Shown one piece after another: positions 18,548 through 28,209 of a stretch of 64,000 nucleotides of DNA. Numbering within the stretch: position 1 is the stretch's first letter; every line of letters begins with the position of its first letter. Under the pieces are notes generated by a model. The model was given only the letters and a program-made list of their open reading frames with translations, had not been told where the DNA came from and searched no databases. The position numbers and the translations under genes are program-made. The stretch spans positions 1-64,000 of the forward strand of contig JAEUII010000188.1 of NCBI GenBank assembly GCA_016795145.1, read 5' to 3'. The stretch comes from Planctomycetaceae bacterium (lineage in GTDB: Bacteria; Planctomycetota; Planctomycetia; Planctomycetales; Planctomycetaceae).

Positions 18548-19953
18548 GCAAGCTCAATTCCAAACAATCCAAACTGGCTTACGGCATTGGGATTATCCTT
18601 CTGCTTGGGCCGATTGTGTATCTTGGCTTTCCATCATCGCAGACAGGCGGAGCAGACCGTTCCGGGGGGCTCGGCGTTCTGTCACAGATGCGACGTGACT
18701 ACGACCTGGGCGAAGCGACGCTGGGTAAGGTTGATCCTTCCAGCGCTGCAATGAACCTGGTCCTGCTGGGACTTCGAGGCCCGGCGGCGAGCGTGCTGCA
18801 CCTGAAAGCGATCGAGTATCAGGAACGCAAGCAGTGGGCAAAACTGCGCACGACGGTGGATTCCATCATTCTGCTGCAGCCGCACTATGTTCAGATCTGG
18901 AAGTTCCAGGGCTGGAACCTGGCCTACAACGTTTCACGTGAATGGGACAAGGTTGACGACCGCTTTTACTGGGTCAAGGAAGGGATCAAGTTCCTGATTC
19001 GAGGTACTGAGCGTAATCAGTCTGTGCCAATTCTCTTCCACGATGTTGGTGAGTTCACTTCGTCTAAGATGGGTATTTCTGACGAGAAGAAATTCTTCCG
19101 CGAGTTCTTTGAGAAAGACCCGGATCCAAAGTACGAAACTGCACCTGGCGTTGCCGGACCAGACCCGATCACAAACCCGGAAGGAAAAGACAGCTACCTC
19201 GTCGCGTTTGACTGGTTCACGAAGGCAAACGAGAAGGACGACAACGATGGAGCCATCGGTGTTGAAGGCAAGACGCACGTCTTCTTCCGACAGGGGCCGG
19301 CAAGAGCGTTGATGAGCTATGCTCAGACGCGTGCGGAAAAAGGACTATTTGATGAACACATCGCCGCATTCGATCGTGCGTACAAAGAATGGATGGATGT
19401 CTACGGCAAGATGGACTTCTACGGTCTGTACAATCACAAGTACCGTCTGAACAGTACCGAAGATGAGCTGAAGCAGCTGGCGGATGAAAACGGCATCCCG
19501 CTCAACGAACAGCGACGGATCTGGGCTCAGAACCTGGACATGACAAACTTCCGTTACTGGCGAGACTTCGCGGACGTTGAACGAGATCCGCTCATGCTGG
19601 AAGCTCGAAAGTCCCTCTTCCTTGCGAAGAAGGCCTACAACGAAGGTCGAGGGTTTGACCGAGTTGGAGCTGACGGCTCACTGGAAGTTTCCGACGCAGA
19701 GAAGTTCCTCAACGATGCTCAGAAACACTGGGCTGAATTGGAACAAAAGTATCCTCACATGTTCTATGACGGCGACTATGTGGATCAGTGCATGCTGGTC
19801 GTCCAGTATTGGCTGGCTGTGCACCAGCAGAACAGCCGTGAAGTTCCGAAGGAATATCCACTGAAGAAGATCTGGGATTCCAACGAGAATGCCCGACCTG
19901 ACGCAGAGCGAACGTTCCTGATGGAAACACGTAATCGTTCGGTCGGTGGCTAG
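18544..19953 (+). CDS. Anchored periplasmic protein of the ABC-2 operon (conserved in planctomycetes)
   Basis: 469 residues. One N-terminal anchor (about 12-30, GIGIILLLGPIVYLGFP), then a mostly helical soluble domain that begins like TPR repeats (VLHLKAIEYQERKQWAKLRT, then YVQIWKFQGWNLAYNVS). Proteins like this have carried the misleading label 'iron responsive element' in planctomycete genomes; nothing here supports that name. The ATGA overlap with the preceding permease and the 22-bp gap to the next permease argue that it is a dedicated partner of the transporter. The role is inferred from context only. Confidence 0.75.
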   Translation: MSKLNSKQSKLAYGIGIILLLGPIVYLGFPSSQTGGADRSGGLGVLSQMRRDYDLGEATLGKVDPSSAAMNLVLLGLRGPAASVLHLKAIEYQERKQWAKLRTTVDSIILLQPHYVQIWKFQGWNLAYNVSREWDKVDDRFYWVKEGIKFLIRGTERNQSVPILFHDVGEFTSSKMGISDEKKFFREFFEKDPDPKYETAPGVAGPDPITNPEGKDSYLVAFDWFTKANEKDDNDGAIGVEGKTHVFFRQGPARALMSYAQTRAEKGLFDEHIAAFDRAYKEWMDVYGKMDFYGLYNHKYRLNSTEDELKQLADENGIPLNEQRRIWAQNLDMTNFRYWRDFADVERDPLMLEARKSLFLAKKAYNEGRGFDRVGADGSLEVSDAEKFLNDAQKHWAELEQKYPHMFYDGDYVDQCMLVVQYWLAVHQQNSREVPKEYPLKKIWDSNENARPDAERTFLMETRNRSVGG

Positions 19954-19975
19954 ACTGTCACTGGGAGTTTGAGTT

Positions 19976-21727
19976 GTGGCTGTTGGACCAATTTTTGAAC
20001 GAGAAGTTCTGACAGCCCCGCGCCGGCTCAGCCATTACATGATGCGGTCCGGATTCGTCGCCGCTCTGCTGATACTGTTTTACAGCATTCGGCAGGCGAC
20101 GATCGGATTCCAGGATGTCCTCTTTGCCAGCGACGTCGCTTCCTTCAGTGCGCTGACGTTTCGCGTCTTCGCGCTGCTTCAGCTGACTCTTAGCCTGTTC
20201 TTTGCGACACTGTTCTCCGCCTCTCTGGTTGCGCAGGAGAAAGACAGAAAGACTCTGATTCTTCTGTTGATGACCGACCTGCGCAATTATGAACTGGCAA
20301 CTGGAAAGCTCCTCGCCAGTCTCTTGAATGTGGGCGTACTTCTGGCGGTGTCATGGCCAGTGTTCTGCTTTCTGAAGCTGTTGGGCGGAGTGACCTGGAG
20401 CCAGATCCTGTGGTCGCAGGCCATCGTATTGTCGGCAACGCTGGCGGCAGGAAGCTGGGGTTGTCTGGTTGCGTTCTGGCGCGAAAAGACATTCCAGACG
20501 CTTGCAATCAGCGTGCTTGGAGTTGTCCTGTTTGTCCTGGTGGCCGAGGCAACCGGTTCGGCACTGGGCGGATCATTCAGCGCTGTGTCTCCGTATTCAG
20601 GACTGTTCAAAGTCCTGAGTCCGCTGAATGCGGATGTTCCCGGAGTGATCCATGTCTCTGCGTGGCCCTGCGTGCTGACTTTGCTTGCGATCGCCGGGTT
20701 CCTGAGCTTCTGGACTGTATTCCGACTGCGAGTCTGGAATCCTTCGAAAGACGTATTTGTCTCTGTCGCAGAAGAGAAGCCTGCCGGGGACGCCGAAGAG
20801 AAAGAGTCCAAACCTGTTTCCGGCCGACAGCATCGCAAGGTCTGGAATCAGGCTGTGATCTGGAGAGAAATGCGAACTCGCGCTTATGGGCGCAGAATGA
20901 TCTGGATCAAGCTCGCCTACGTCGCGCTTGCATTGATCATCGCCGCCGGGTCAATCCTTCGCAGCTCTGCGGGCGACCAGGCCGGGCTCGTTCTGGGAAT
21001 GGTCTCCGCACCGGCGTTTTCACTGCTGGGTGTCGGCATTCTCAGCTTGCTGCTGTGCAACGCTCAGGCGGTCACGTCCATCACAAATGAACGCGACGGA
21101 AGAACACTTGAGATCCTGCTCGTGACCGACTTACGCCCGTGGGAATTCATCCTCGGGAAGATCGGCGGGGCCCTGTGGAATGCCAGAGAGATGATCCTGT
21201 TGCCACTGGCATTGATCATTCTGATGTTGAGTACCGGTCGTATTCCTGGGTTAACGGTTGAGAACGCGATTTACCTGGCCACGACGTACCTGGTGCTTTC
21301 GATTTTTGCAGTGACACTTGGACTGCATGCCGGATTGAGTTACGAAAATTCCCGCCAGGCCATCGCACACAGTCTGGGCACGATGTTCTTCCTGTGCATC
21401 GGGATCTTTGTGTTCATGCTTCTGCTCGTTGAAGCTCGCTCATCGTTTGCAATTCAGCTGCAGAGCTTCATTCTGTTCATCGGCTTCGGCAGTCTGGGTT
21501 TGTATTCGTCTCTGACCTATCGCAACCCATCGAATGCGCTCACTCTGGCATCGCTCGTGCTGCCGTTCCTGACATTTTATGCCATCACCGAATTCCTGCT
21601 GGGCGGCAACCTCGGAGTTTCCTTCTGGATCTGCCTGGCTTACGGCTTCACATCTGTCGCGATGATGGTGCCGGCAATGAATGACTTCGACATTGCCCTC
21701 GGACGCAATGCCCAGGAAGCAGGCTAA
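19976..21727 (+). CDS. ABC-2 type transporter permease
   Basis: 583 residues from a GTG start (19976), the first codon of a clean N-terminus MAVGPIFEREVLTAPRR. About twelve hydrophobic segments in two blocks: six before and six after a charged loop at about 260-300 (EEKPAGDAEEKESK). Each half carries the ABC-2 signature of an early KDRKTLILLLMTDLR or ERDGRTLEILLVTDLR segment, so it looks like an internal duplication. Last gene of the ABC operon; it is followed by a direct repeat at 21728-21802 rather than a clear terminator. Confidence 0.87.
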   Translation: MAVGPIFEREVLTAPRRLSHYMMRSGFVAALLILFYSIRQATIGFQDVLFASDVASFSALTFRVFALLQLTLSLFFATLFSASLVAQEKDRKTLILLLMTDLRNYELATGKLLASLLNVGVLLAVSWPVFCFLKLLGGVTWSQILWSQAIVLSATLAAGSWGCLVAFWREKTFQTLAISVLGVVLFVLVAEATGSALGGSFSAVSPYSGLFKVLSPLNADVPGVIHVSAWPCVLTLLAIAGFLSFWTVFRLRVWNPSKDVFVSVAEEKPAGDAEEKESKPVSGRQHRKVWNQAVIWREMRTRAYGRRMIWIKLAYVALALIIAAGSILRSSAGDQAGLVLGMVSAPAFSLLGVGILSLLLCNAQAVTSITNERDGRTLEILLVTDLRPWEFILGKIGGALWNAREMILLPLALIILMLSTGRIPGLTVENAIYLATTYLVLSIFAVTLGLHAGLSYENSRQAIAHSLGTMFFLCIGIFVFMLLLVEARSSFAIQLQSFILFIGFGSLGLYSSLTYRNPSNALTLASLVLPFLTFYAITEFLLGGNLGVSFWICLAYGFTSVAMMVPAMNDFDIALGRNAQEAG

Positions 21728-21802
21728 AGTCGTTGTTTGCTCCGCCGAACAGAACGCCTTCCTCAACCCATAGTCGTTGTTCGCTCCGCCGAACAGAACG
21801 CC
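21728..21802. repeat. Two-copy direct repeat between convergent genes
   Basis: The sequence AGTCGTTGTTTGCTCCGCCG and the following GAACAGAACGCC (21728-21758) recur with one change at 21772-21802. Each copy contains the near-palindromic core GTTCGCTCCGCCGAAC. It lies just after the stop of the ABC permease and 26 bp before the end of the convergent DinB-like gene. Confidence 0.7.
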
Positions 21803-21828
21803 AAACGGCCCGCGGTCAGGCAACCACA

Positions 21829-22338
21829 TCACATCCCAAGTCTTTTGCGCAGTATTTCGTCGTGGTGACGAACGTGCCCTGCCAGAATCCAGGCCAGTGC
21901 TCGAACGGAAATCCGGCAATTGCTGGCCGTTCCTGTTCGTTGCCATGCTGACGGTGCAAGATTCTTCAGGAAGAGGATGTTGACTCGTCGAGTCTGCTCG
22001 AACATCTCGATGATGTCTGCCAGCGGCGCTGGATGTTCCTCGGACGCCAGTGAGTATGCGTTTTCGTCGAAGCCAGGCAACGGCGTCTGATCTCCACGTC
22101 CGATGCGATGAAGTCGATGCCCGAAGATCCGCTCGCCATCCAAAAGATGATCCAGCACCTGGCGAACATTCCACTGATACGGTGGATGAACGATGGTCGC
22201 CGCGCTTTCCGGAATAGAACGCCAGAACAGAACAACATCTGACAGTTGCTCTTTCAGGACAGGCATGATTTCCGTCTCCGGAACCTTCGCAACGTATCCC
22301 GCATAGAACTCCGCATACTCATCGCTGCTCGGTCGCAT
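21829..22338 (-). CDS. DinB-like (DUF664/DinB_2) protein
   Basis: 169 residues from ATG 22338, which has AAAGGGTG about 7 bp upstream; a start at 22365 is possible but weaker. The protein is a helical bundle with the metal-ligand histidines of DinB/YfiT proteins: LDHLLDGER near residue 62 and HVRHHDEIL near the C-terminus. Members act in thiol or stress metabolism or have no assigned role; the substrate cannot be named. Cytosolic, single gene. Confidence 0.85.
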   Translation of the reverse strand: MRPSSDEYAEFYAGYVAKVPETEIMPVLKEQLSDVVLFWRSIPESAATIVHPPYQWNVRQVLDHLLDGERIFGHRLHRIGRGDQTPLPGFDENAYSLASEEHPAPLADIIEMFEQTRRVNILFLKNLAPSAWQRTGTASNCRISVRALAWILAGHVRHHDEILRKRLGM

Positions 22339-22558
22339 TGCTGCACCCTTTAAGAACTGCACCATCCTGAAGACTGGCTGACATGATTCCGGCAGGATGA
22401 TCGGCTCGCGGAGTGGTTAAGTCAAACCCCCGGAAACTTGTTGTGATCCCGGACACCGTAGTGAACAGGCTGGCCGTTTTCCGGCGACTGCCTATAACCA
22501 TCGCAGTGATCTCTTTGCGCAGGTTGAACACGGAATCCGTGGTTGAAAAGGACGCCGA

Positions 22559-23902
22559 ATGAAATCTCTTCCCCTCCTGAGTCTCTGTCTTCTTGTGACT
22601 CACGGCCTCGGCTATTGTGAGGATTTCACCCAGTTTCGCGGGAACATGGGGAATGGCGTTGCTGAAAAGACCGAGCTTCCTGAAACATGGTCGAGCGAAG
22701 CGGGTCTCACATGGAAAATCAGCAGTCCATGTGCGGGCTGGTCGCAGCCGGTGATCTGGAAGGATCGTATCTATCTCACCGGAGCTGTTTCCGAAACTGA
22801 CATTCGCCCCGCCAACTTTGCTGACGGCCTGAAGTCTCCGCAGAGTATGGGTGTTTCGCTGTTCGCGAAGGCACCGGATGTCACGATGCAGTGGAAACTG
22901 TTCTGTCTGGAGCTGGCGACTGGCAAGACGGTGTGGGAACAGACGATTGTCGAAGGGAAGCCAAAGTTCCCGATCCATCCTTCAAACTCCTGGGCCACGG
23001 AAACCCCAACGGTTGATGACACGGGAGTCTGTGTCCTGTTTGGTGCCGCAGGAATCGTGGCTGGTGTCTCGCACGACGGCAAAGTCCGGTGGACGAAAGA
23101 CGTAGGCGTCTTCAAGACTTCGAACGGATTCGGAACCGGCAGTTCGCTGACCTCTCACGACGGTCTTGTTTTCGTTCAGAACTACAACGAAGAGTCGGCC
23201 ATCGTTCATGCGTTTGACATTCAAAGCGGCGAAGAGAAATGGAAGTATCAGCGTCCTGAAAAAGTCACTTCGTGGAGTACACCGCTGATCTGGAAAAACA
23301 CGACACGGTCAGAACTGGTTGTTTCCGGAGGAGAACAGATCGAGAGTTTCGATCCTGCAAGCGGCAGAGTTTTGTGGACTCTGCGCAATGTGAAAGCGCC
23401 GACGGCATGTTCACCGTGTTGCGATGAGAAGCATCTGTACTTTGGCGGCAGTGATCCGTTCTCGAAGGGTCCTTTGTTCGCTTTGAAAGCAGGAGCGAAC
23501 GGGGACGTTGGGCCGGAGAAAAAGAACGCTGAGTTTGCGGAATGTGCGTGGCTGCAGGAACGCCAGGGCCCAGGAATGTCGTCGCCTGTTTCAAACGGCG
23601 AATTCGTTTACGCCACGGAGAACAATATTCTGAAGTGCTTCCGAGCCGCAGATGGTGAACGCCTCTATCAGACACGTCTGCCCGGCCTCGACCTGATCGC
23701 CGCATGCCCGATTCTGATTGGTTCGAACCTGTTCTTTATTGATGAAACAGGAAAGTCGCTAACCGTCAAAGTGGGGCCGGAATTCCAGGTCGTGGGCAAA
23801 GCGGACATTGCCGAAACCGTCTGGGCCACACCCGCTGTCGCCAACGGGGCATTGATCATTCGCGGCGTGAATTCGATCTACTGCGTTCCAGCCAAGAATT
23901 GA
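22559..23902 (+). CDS. Secreted PQQ-like beta-propeller protein
   Basis: 447 residues with signal peptide MKSLPLLSLCLLVTHGLGYC. The mature start FTQFRGNMGNGVA is typical of planctomycete PQQ-repeat proteins, and blades recur as W-containing units (LATGKTVWEQ, DGKVRWTKD, SGEEKWKYQ, SGRVLWTLR). Despite the name, such proteins often lack PQQ ligands and may be scaffolds or binding proteins. No catalytic residues can be assigned. It is probably periplasmic. Not in an operon. Confidence 0.87.
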   Translation: MKSLPLLSLCLLVTHGLGYCEDFTQFRGNMGNGVAEKTELPETWSSEAGLTWKISSPCAGWSQPVIWKDRIYLTGAVSETDIRPANFADGLKSPQSMGVSLFAKAPDVTMQWKLFCLELATGKTVWEQTIVEGKPKFPIHPSNSWATETPTVDDTGVCVLFGAAGIVAGVSHDGKVRWTKDVGVFKTSNGFGTGSSLTSHDGLVFVQNYNEESAIVHAFDIQSGEEKWKYQRPEKVTSWSTPLIWKNTTRSELVVSGGEQIESFDPASGRVLWTLRNVKAPTACSPCCDEKHLYFGGSDPFSKGPLFALKAGANGDVGPEKKNAEFAECAWLQERQGPGMSSPVSNGEFVYATENNILKCFRAADGERLYQTRLPGLDLIAACPILIGSNLFFIDETGKSLTVKVGPEFQVVGKADIAETVWATPAVANGALIIRGVNSIYCVPAKN

Positions 23903-24115
23903 GCTCCCAGCGGCCGCCGTCGCGGTGCAGCTCAGCCACATTCCGAGATTTCAGCGCCCCCCGCTGAGAGCTGCTTAGAGTCATTACCGTAACCAGCTGC
24001 GTCATTTCGACGCCATTCGTCGCTCACCGCCTTCGGAGCGGCTGAAAGTTCGGACGGCTTTCGCTATCCTCCTGTGCTGATTGACTTTGGCTTCGTCAGA
24101 GGAGGGGCACCGATC

Positions 24116-24622
24116 ATGTCTCGCGGTGAGACGACAGCATGTTACGTGGGTAGTTTTGACCCGATGACATTGGGGCATCTGGACATCATCCGTCGCGCCT
24201 CACGGATCTTCAGCCATGTGACTGTGGGCATTGGAATTAACCCCGACAAAAACTCGCTGTTCACCCCCGCGGAGCGCGTGGAACTGTGTGCAGCTTCGGT
24301 CTCGGACCTTCCAAATGTGGACGTCCGAACGTTTGACGGACTCGCCGTCGAGTTTGTTCGGCAGTGCGGCAGCCGCATCCTTTTGCGAGGTGTGAGAACC
24401 CTGTCTGACATCGAAGCCGAGTTTTCGATGACGCTGACCAACCGTGTTTTGGACGAAGAAATCGAATCGGTCTTTCTGATGTCAGCCGAGCGATTTGCCC
24501 ATATCTCCAGTTCGCTCATCAAGCAGATCGCGAAAATGGCCCGAGAAGGTGTTCGCGAACGATTGAAGGATTTCGTTCCGGTCCCCATCATCGAACCTCT
24601 GATTCGTCGCCTGAACGAGTGA
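24116..24622 (+). CDS. coaD: Phosphopantetheine adenylyltransferase
   Basis: 168 residues from ATG 24116, preceded by GAGGAGGGG as ribosome binding site; a start at 24074 would add 14 residues. It transfers AMP from ATP to 4'-phosphopantetheine in CoA synthesis. The nucleotidyltransferase motif is GSFDPMTLGH (12-21), a variant of GSFDPVTNGH. RGVRTLSDIEAE carries substrate-binding residues, and ISSSLIKQIA corresponds to the conserved ISSS-VKE-A end. Length is normal (about 160). Cytosolic. Confidence 0.96.
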   Translation: MSRGETTACYVGSFDPMTLGHLDIIRRASRIFSHVTVGIGINPDKNSLFTPAERVELCAASVSDLPNVDVRTFDGLAVEFVRQCGSRILLRGVRTLSDIEAEFSMTLTNRVLDEEIESVFLMSAERFAHISSSLIKQIAKMAREGVRERLKDFVPVPIIEPLIRRLNE

Positions 24623-24701
24623 ACCGAACCAGGGACTTCGGGAACAGTCAGGCTGAACATTCCCGACGTTCAATGAAACAAATCTCTTCCGGAGAATCCA
24701 T

Positions 24702-25292
24702 ATGGTAAAGACCGCATCCACGATGTTGCCTCTGGGCACAGAAGCTCCCGATTTTTCTCTTCCTAACGTTGATGGAAAAACTGTGACTCGTTCGCAGTTT
24801 GTCGGTAAGCCCCTGGTGGTTGTCTTCATGTGCAACCATTGCCCGTTTGTGGTCCACATTCGGTCGGCTCTGGCAGCGTTTGCAAAAGAGTATGCAGCAA
24901 AGGGTGTGGCGGTCGTCGGGATCAGCAGCAACTACACTGGGACTCATCCCCAGGATGGTCCTGAACTGATGAAAAAGGAAGCCGCTGCCGCCGGTTATGA
25001 TTTCCCATATTTGTACGACGAAACTCAGGCGGTCGCGCGAGCGTACAAGGCCGCGTGTACTCCGGACATTTATCTGTTCGACGCGGATCATTCGCTGGTC
25101 TACCGCGGACAGTTCGATTCCAGCCGTCCGGGTAACGGGCTCCCGGTCACTGGAGCTGATCTGCGAAGTGCCTGCGATTCCGTTCTGGCAGGAAAGTCGG
25201 TTGCCGGAGATCAGCGTCCAAGCATTGGCTGTAACATTAAGTGGATTCCTGGAAAGGAACCGGAGTATTTCACTGGCATTGCCGCCGGTTGA
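24702..25292 (+). CDS. Peroxiredoxin-like thioredoxin-fold protein
   Basis: 196 residues. AhpC/TSA fold beginning APDFSLPNVDGKTV. The redox motif is CNHCPF with C44 and C47, the pattern of the PRX-like1 group. A second half YDETQAVARAYKAACTPDIYLF carries the cis-proline region. There is no signal peptide, so it is cytosolic. It probably reduces peroxides or acts as a thiol oxidoreductase; the partner reductant is unknown. A likely ribosome binding site, TTCCGGAG, precedes the start at 24702. Confidence 0.9.
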   Translation: MVKTASTMLPLGTEAPDFSLPNVDGKTVTRSQFVGKPLVVVFMCNHCPFVVHIRSALAAFAKEYAAKGVAVVGISSNYTGTHPQDGPELMKKEAAAAGYDFPYLYDETQAVARAYKAACTPDIYLFDADHSLVYRGQFDSSRPGNGLPVTGADLRSACDSVLAGKSVAGDQRPSIGCNIKWIPGKEPEYFTGIAAG

Positions 25293-25394
25293 GTTTCTGC
25301 AAAGATCCCGGTCACCCTAAGCTGCTGGATCGGTGATCAGTTCCTGCTTTTGTGTGTTTGAGTGTTCATAACGTCGATCAGAAAGACAACCATC

Positions 25395-26090
25395 ATGTCG
25401 TCCGAAATGTCTGCCGGTTTGAAGCTGCTGCACGATTTGCTTTTGAAGCTGGCGGAAGCGGAGGGCGCGATGGCAGAAGGGCCGCGGCTCATTGGAGTTG
25501 CTGAGCGACAAGTCGCACTTGGAGAACAGCAGATCGAAGCGCAGAAGCAGACAATCAAGGATGTGCGAAAGGCGGCAGACGACTTCAACCTGAAGCTGAA
25601 GACTAAAGAAGGTGAAATCTTAAAGCTCCAGGGTCAGCTGAATACTGCGACATCGAACAAAGAATACGACATCATCAAAGGTCAGATCGAAACGGGAAAA
25701 CGGGACAAAGGCGACATTGAAGAACAGGGCCTGATGGGACTGGAAGCCGTCGATCAGGCTCAGAAGAAGCTCAAAGAACTGGAGGCCGAGCTGCAGAAAC
25801 GCAAGCAGCAGGTTCAGACTGCAAAGGCAAACTTCGACGCGGAGAAGCCAAAGCTTGAAGGGAACATTACGTCGCTGCAGACTCAGATCGCTGAATGTGA
25901 AAAGGTGATTCCGGCGTCTGAACAGGCCACATGGAAACGGCTACGTGCTGCTCATGGGTCCGCGGCTTTGTCTCCCCTGGATGATGATTTCTGCGCCGCG
26001 TGCAGCAACCGAGTGAACACTCAGGACCAGGTGCGGATTCGAACCGGGAACCTGGTACTGTGCCGCGGCTGCGGTCGAATCCTCTACTAG
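25395..26090 (+). CDS. Coiled-coil protein with C-terminal C4 zinc ribbon
   Basis: 231 residues from ATG 25395; an in-frame start at 25362 is less likely. A long coiled coil (about 10-170, with heptads such as LGEQQIEAQKQTIKDVRKAA) is followed by a zinc ribbon CAACSNRV...CRGCGRIL at the end. This architecture matches the bacterial DksA-like/CT398 C4-type zinc-ribbon family, reported to bind sigma-54 or flagellar export factors in some species. The role in this organism is unproven. Cytosolic. Confidence 0.85.
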   Translation: MSSEMSAGLKLLHDLLLKLAEAEGAMAEGPRLIGVAERQVALGEQQIEAQKQTIKDVRKAADDFNLKLKTKEGEILKLQGQLNTATSNKEYDIIKGQIETGKRDKGDIEEQGLMGLEAVDQAQKKLKELEAELQKRKQQVQTAKANFDAEKPKLEGNITSLQTQIAECEKVIPASEQATWKRLRAAHGSAALSPLDDDFCAACSNRVNTQDQVRIRTGNLVLCRGCGRILY

Positions 26091-26292
26091 TCATCACTCC
26101 TGCCAGCTCAGTCCTGAAGACAACGAGGCCAAGCACCGAAGGTTCTGTCGCGAGCCTGAAACCAGTTCTTAATTCCGCCTGCCGCCAATTGTTGAAAAAC
26201 TCGTTTTTTCTCGGCCAATTTGCCAGGATTCGAAGCCACAATTCGAATCGACGATGTGGTTCCGGCTGAATGTTAGACACAAGGACTCGCCC

Positions 26293-28062
26293 ATGCCTTC
26301 CCGCTCCCGAATCGGCGTTCATCCTCTGCAGTCACTTGTGACAATCGCAGTCATCCTTGGGCTGTCAGCCGGGGTCGCAGCGTCGGCCATGGCACAGGAG
26401 ATCCATCCGGAGAATCTTCTGCCACGTTCGACCGTGCTTTACGTTGCGATGGATGCACCGCCAGCCGTCATGGCCAGCATCCTGGATCATCCTGTCAGCA
26501 AACAGATCCAGACGCTGGACGTATATCAGAAGGCAACGCAGAGCCAGGAATATCGAAACTTCCTGACGGGTCGAAAGCTCTTTGAAATCCAGATTGGCGG
26601 GGAGTGGCGTGCAGCGATTGAAGCCGTTGCCGATAAAGGACTCTATGCCGCCTATGACGCGGAAACAAAAGGTGGTGTGTTGCTTGTCCGAGGTAAGGAC
26701 GAAGCGACGATGGAGAATTTTCGCACGAAGATTCTTGAACTGACTCGGCTGAATGGCGGCGACCAGCAGAAGATCACCGATTACAAAGGCGTCGCCGTCT
26801 ACCGGCTACCAGAAGGCGGTGCTGCGGTTTACAAGGACTGGCTGATCGTTACGAACAAAGGCGATCTTGGAAAACAAGTGATCGACCGAATCGTCGCGAT
26901 GCCTGGCGAAAAGCAGGAGTCGCTTGCAGACAACCCGATCTATCAGCAAGCCAGCCAGACTCGCCCTGCGTCGCAGGTCTGGTCGTTCGTTGATCTTGGC
27001 ACCATTCGCAGCGGTGGCGGCGCTCAGAAGGTCTTCGAAGGTCAGGCGGAAAACCCGCTGGCAGAGTTGATTGTCGGTGGGATTCAAAGCGTTCTTCAAC
27101 ATGCGGACTGGGTCACTTCTGATCTGTCTGTTGGAGAAACTGGCCTGACATGGAACTTCACTTCTCCACTGGCACAGGACTGGATTCCGGAGCAGCGGCA
27201 GTACTACTTCGGGCCGGCGAATTCAGGACTTGCTCCGGCACTCCCGGAGGCAAAGGATACTCTGCTGACACTTGCGGCATACCGCGACGTGTCCGCCATG
27301 TGGGTTCGCGCTGGGGATCTGTTCAATGAACAAATGAACGACAAACTGGCGGAAGCTGATGCCGGCTTGTCAACGATCTTTGCCGGTAGAGATTTCGGCG
27401 AGGAGATCCTTGGGTCGTTTGCGCCGGAAATCGGTGTGGTTGTCGTTCGCCAGGACTTTGCGGACACGAAGCCGACGCCTGCTCTTCGACTTCCTGCGTT
27501 CGCGATGGTCTTGAAGCTCAAGGATCCGGAAACGATGCGAGGCGAACTGCGTCGAACATTCCAGAGCGCAATTGGTTTCTTCAACATCGTCGGTGCTCAG
27601 AACGGTAATCCTCAGCTTGAAATGGATATGCAGAAAGTCGGCGAGACCGATTTGATTACGTCACGCTATCTGCCCGAGAAGAAGGACAAGGATTCCACAA
27701 CCGCGCCGATCATCTACAACTTCTCTCCTTCAGTGAGTTTCACCGGTGATCGATTCGTTCTGGCTTCGACGGCCAAGCTCGCGGAGACACTCGGAACGGC
27801 TCCTTTGAAAGAGGCGGCTTCGGTCAACACCGCCGTCGAACTTCATGCGGACATTCTTCGAGACGCTTTGATGGACAATCAGGAACAACTGATAACCCAG
27901 AACATGCTGACCGAAGGACATTCCCGTGAAGAAGCTGAAGCCGCCGTCGGACTGCTTCTGGAGGTCATGAAGAACTTCAAAGGCGCCGGGTTGCAGTTGA
28001 AGGCTGACAAAGATCGATTGAACCTTCAGTTCCACATCGACACGAACACACCGGTGCGATAA
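26293..28062 (+). CDS. Secreted DUF3352-like protein
   Basis: 589 residues from ATG 26293, which opens a signal peptide (TIAVILGLSAGVAASAMAQ). The start of the mature protein, LLPRSTVLYVAMDAPP, is the usual opening of DUF3352-type proteins, which contain repeated alpha/beta units; TKGGVLLVRGKDEA and GGAAVYKDWLIVTNKG fit those units. No catalytic motif is visible. Probably periplasmic or surface. Function unknown. It stands alone upstream of the DUF1800/DUF1501 pair. Confidence 0.7.
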   Translation: MPSRSRIGVHPLQSLVTIAVILGLSAGVAASAMAQEIHPENLLPRSTVLYVAMDAPPAVMASILDHPVSKQIQTLDVYQKATQSQEYRNFLTGRKLFEIQIGGEWRAAIEAVADKGLYAAYDAETKGGVLLVRGKDEATMENFRTKILELTRLNGGDQQKITDYKGVAVYRLPEGGAAVYKDWLIVTNKGDLGKQVIDRIVAMPGEKQESLADNPIYQQASQTRPASQVWSFVDLGTIRSGGGAQKVFEGQAENPLAELIVGGIQSVLQHADWVTSDLSVGETGLTWNFTSPLAQDWIPEQRQYYFGPANSGLAPALPEAKDTLLTLAAYRDVSAMWVRAGDLFNEQMNDKLAEADAGLSTIFAGRDFGEEILGSFAPEIGVVVVRQDFADTKPTPALRLPAFAMVLKLKDPETMRGELRRTFQSAIGFFNIVGAQNGNPQLEMDMQKVGETDLITSRYLPEKKDKDSTTAPIIYNFSPSVSFTGDRFVLASTAKLAETLGTAPLKEAASVNTAVELHADILRDALMDNQEQLITQNMLTEGHSREEAEAAVGLLLEVMKNFKGAGLQLKADKDRLNLQFHIDTNTPVR

Positions 28063-28209
28063 CCATCCAGCACTCACCCGTTCAAGATCTCTGTTGTTGA
28101 TCAGGCAGTACCGAATGGCCAGGCTGTCGCACGTGGCTTAACAACCAGGTTCGCCGCCTAACTGCGTGCACCCTGGCCGGATTACTCCGCCATTGTTGGA
28201 GACGCTTCT

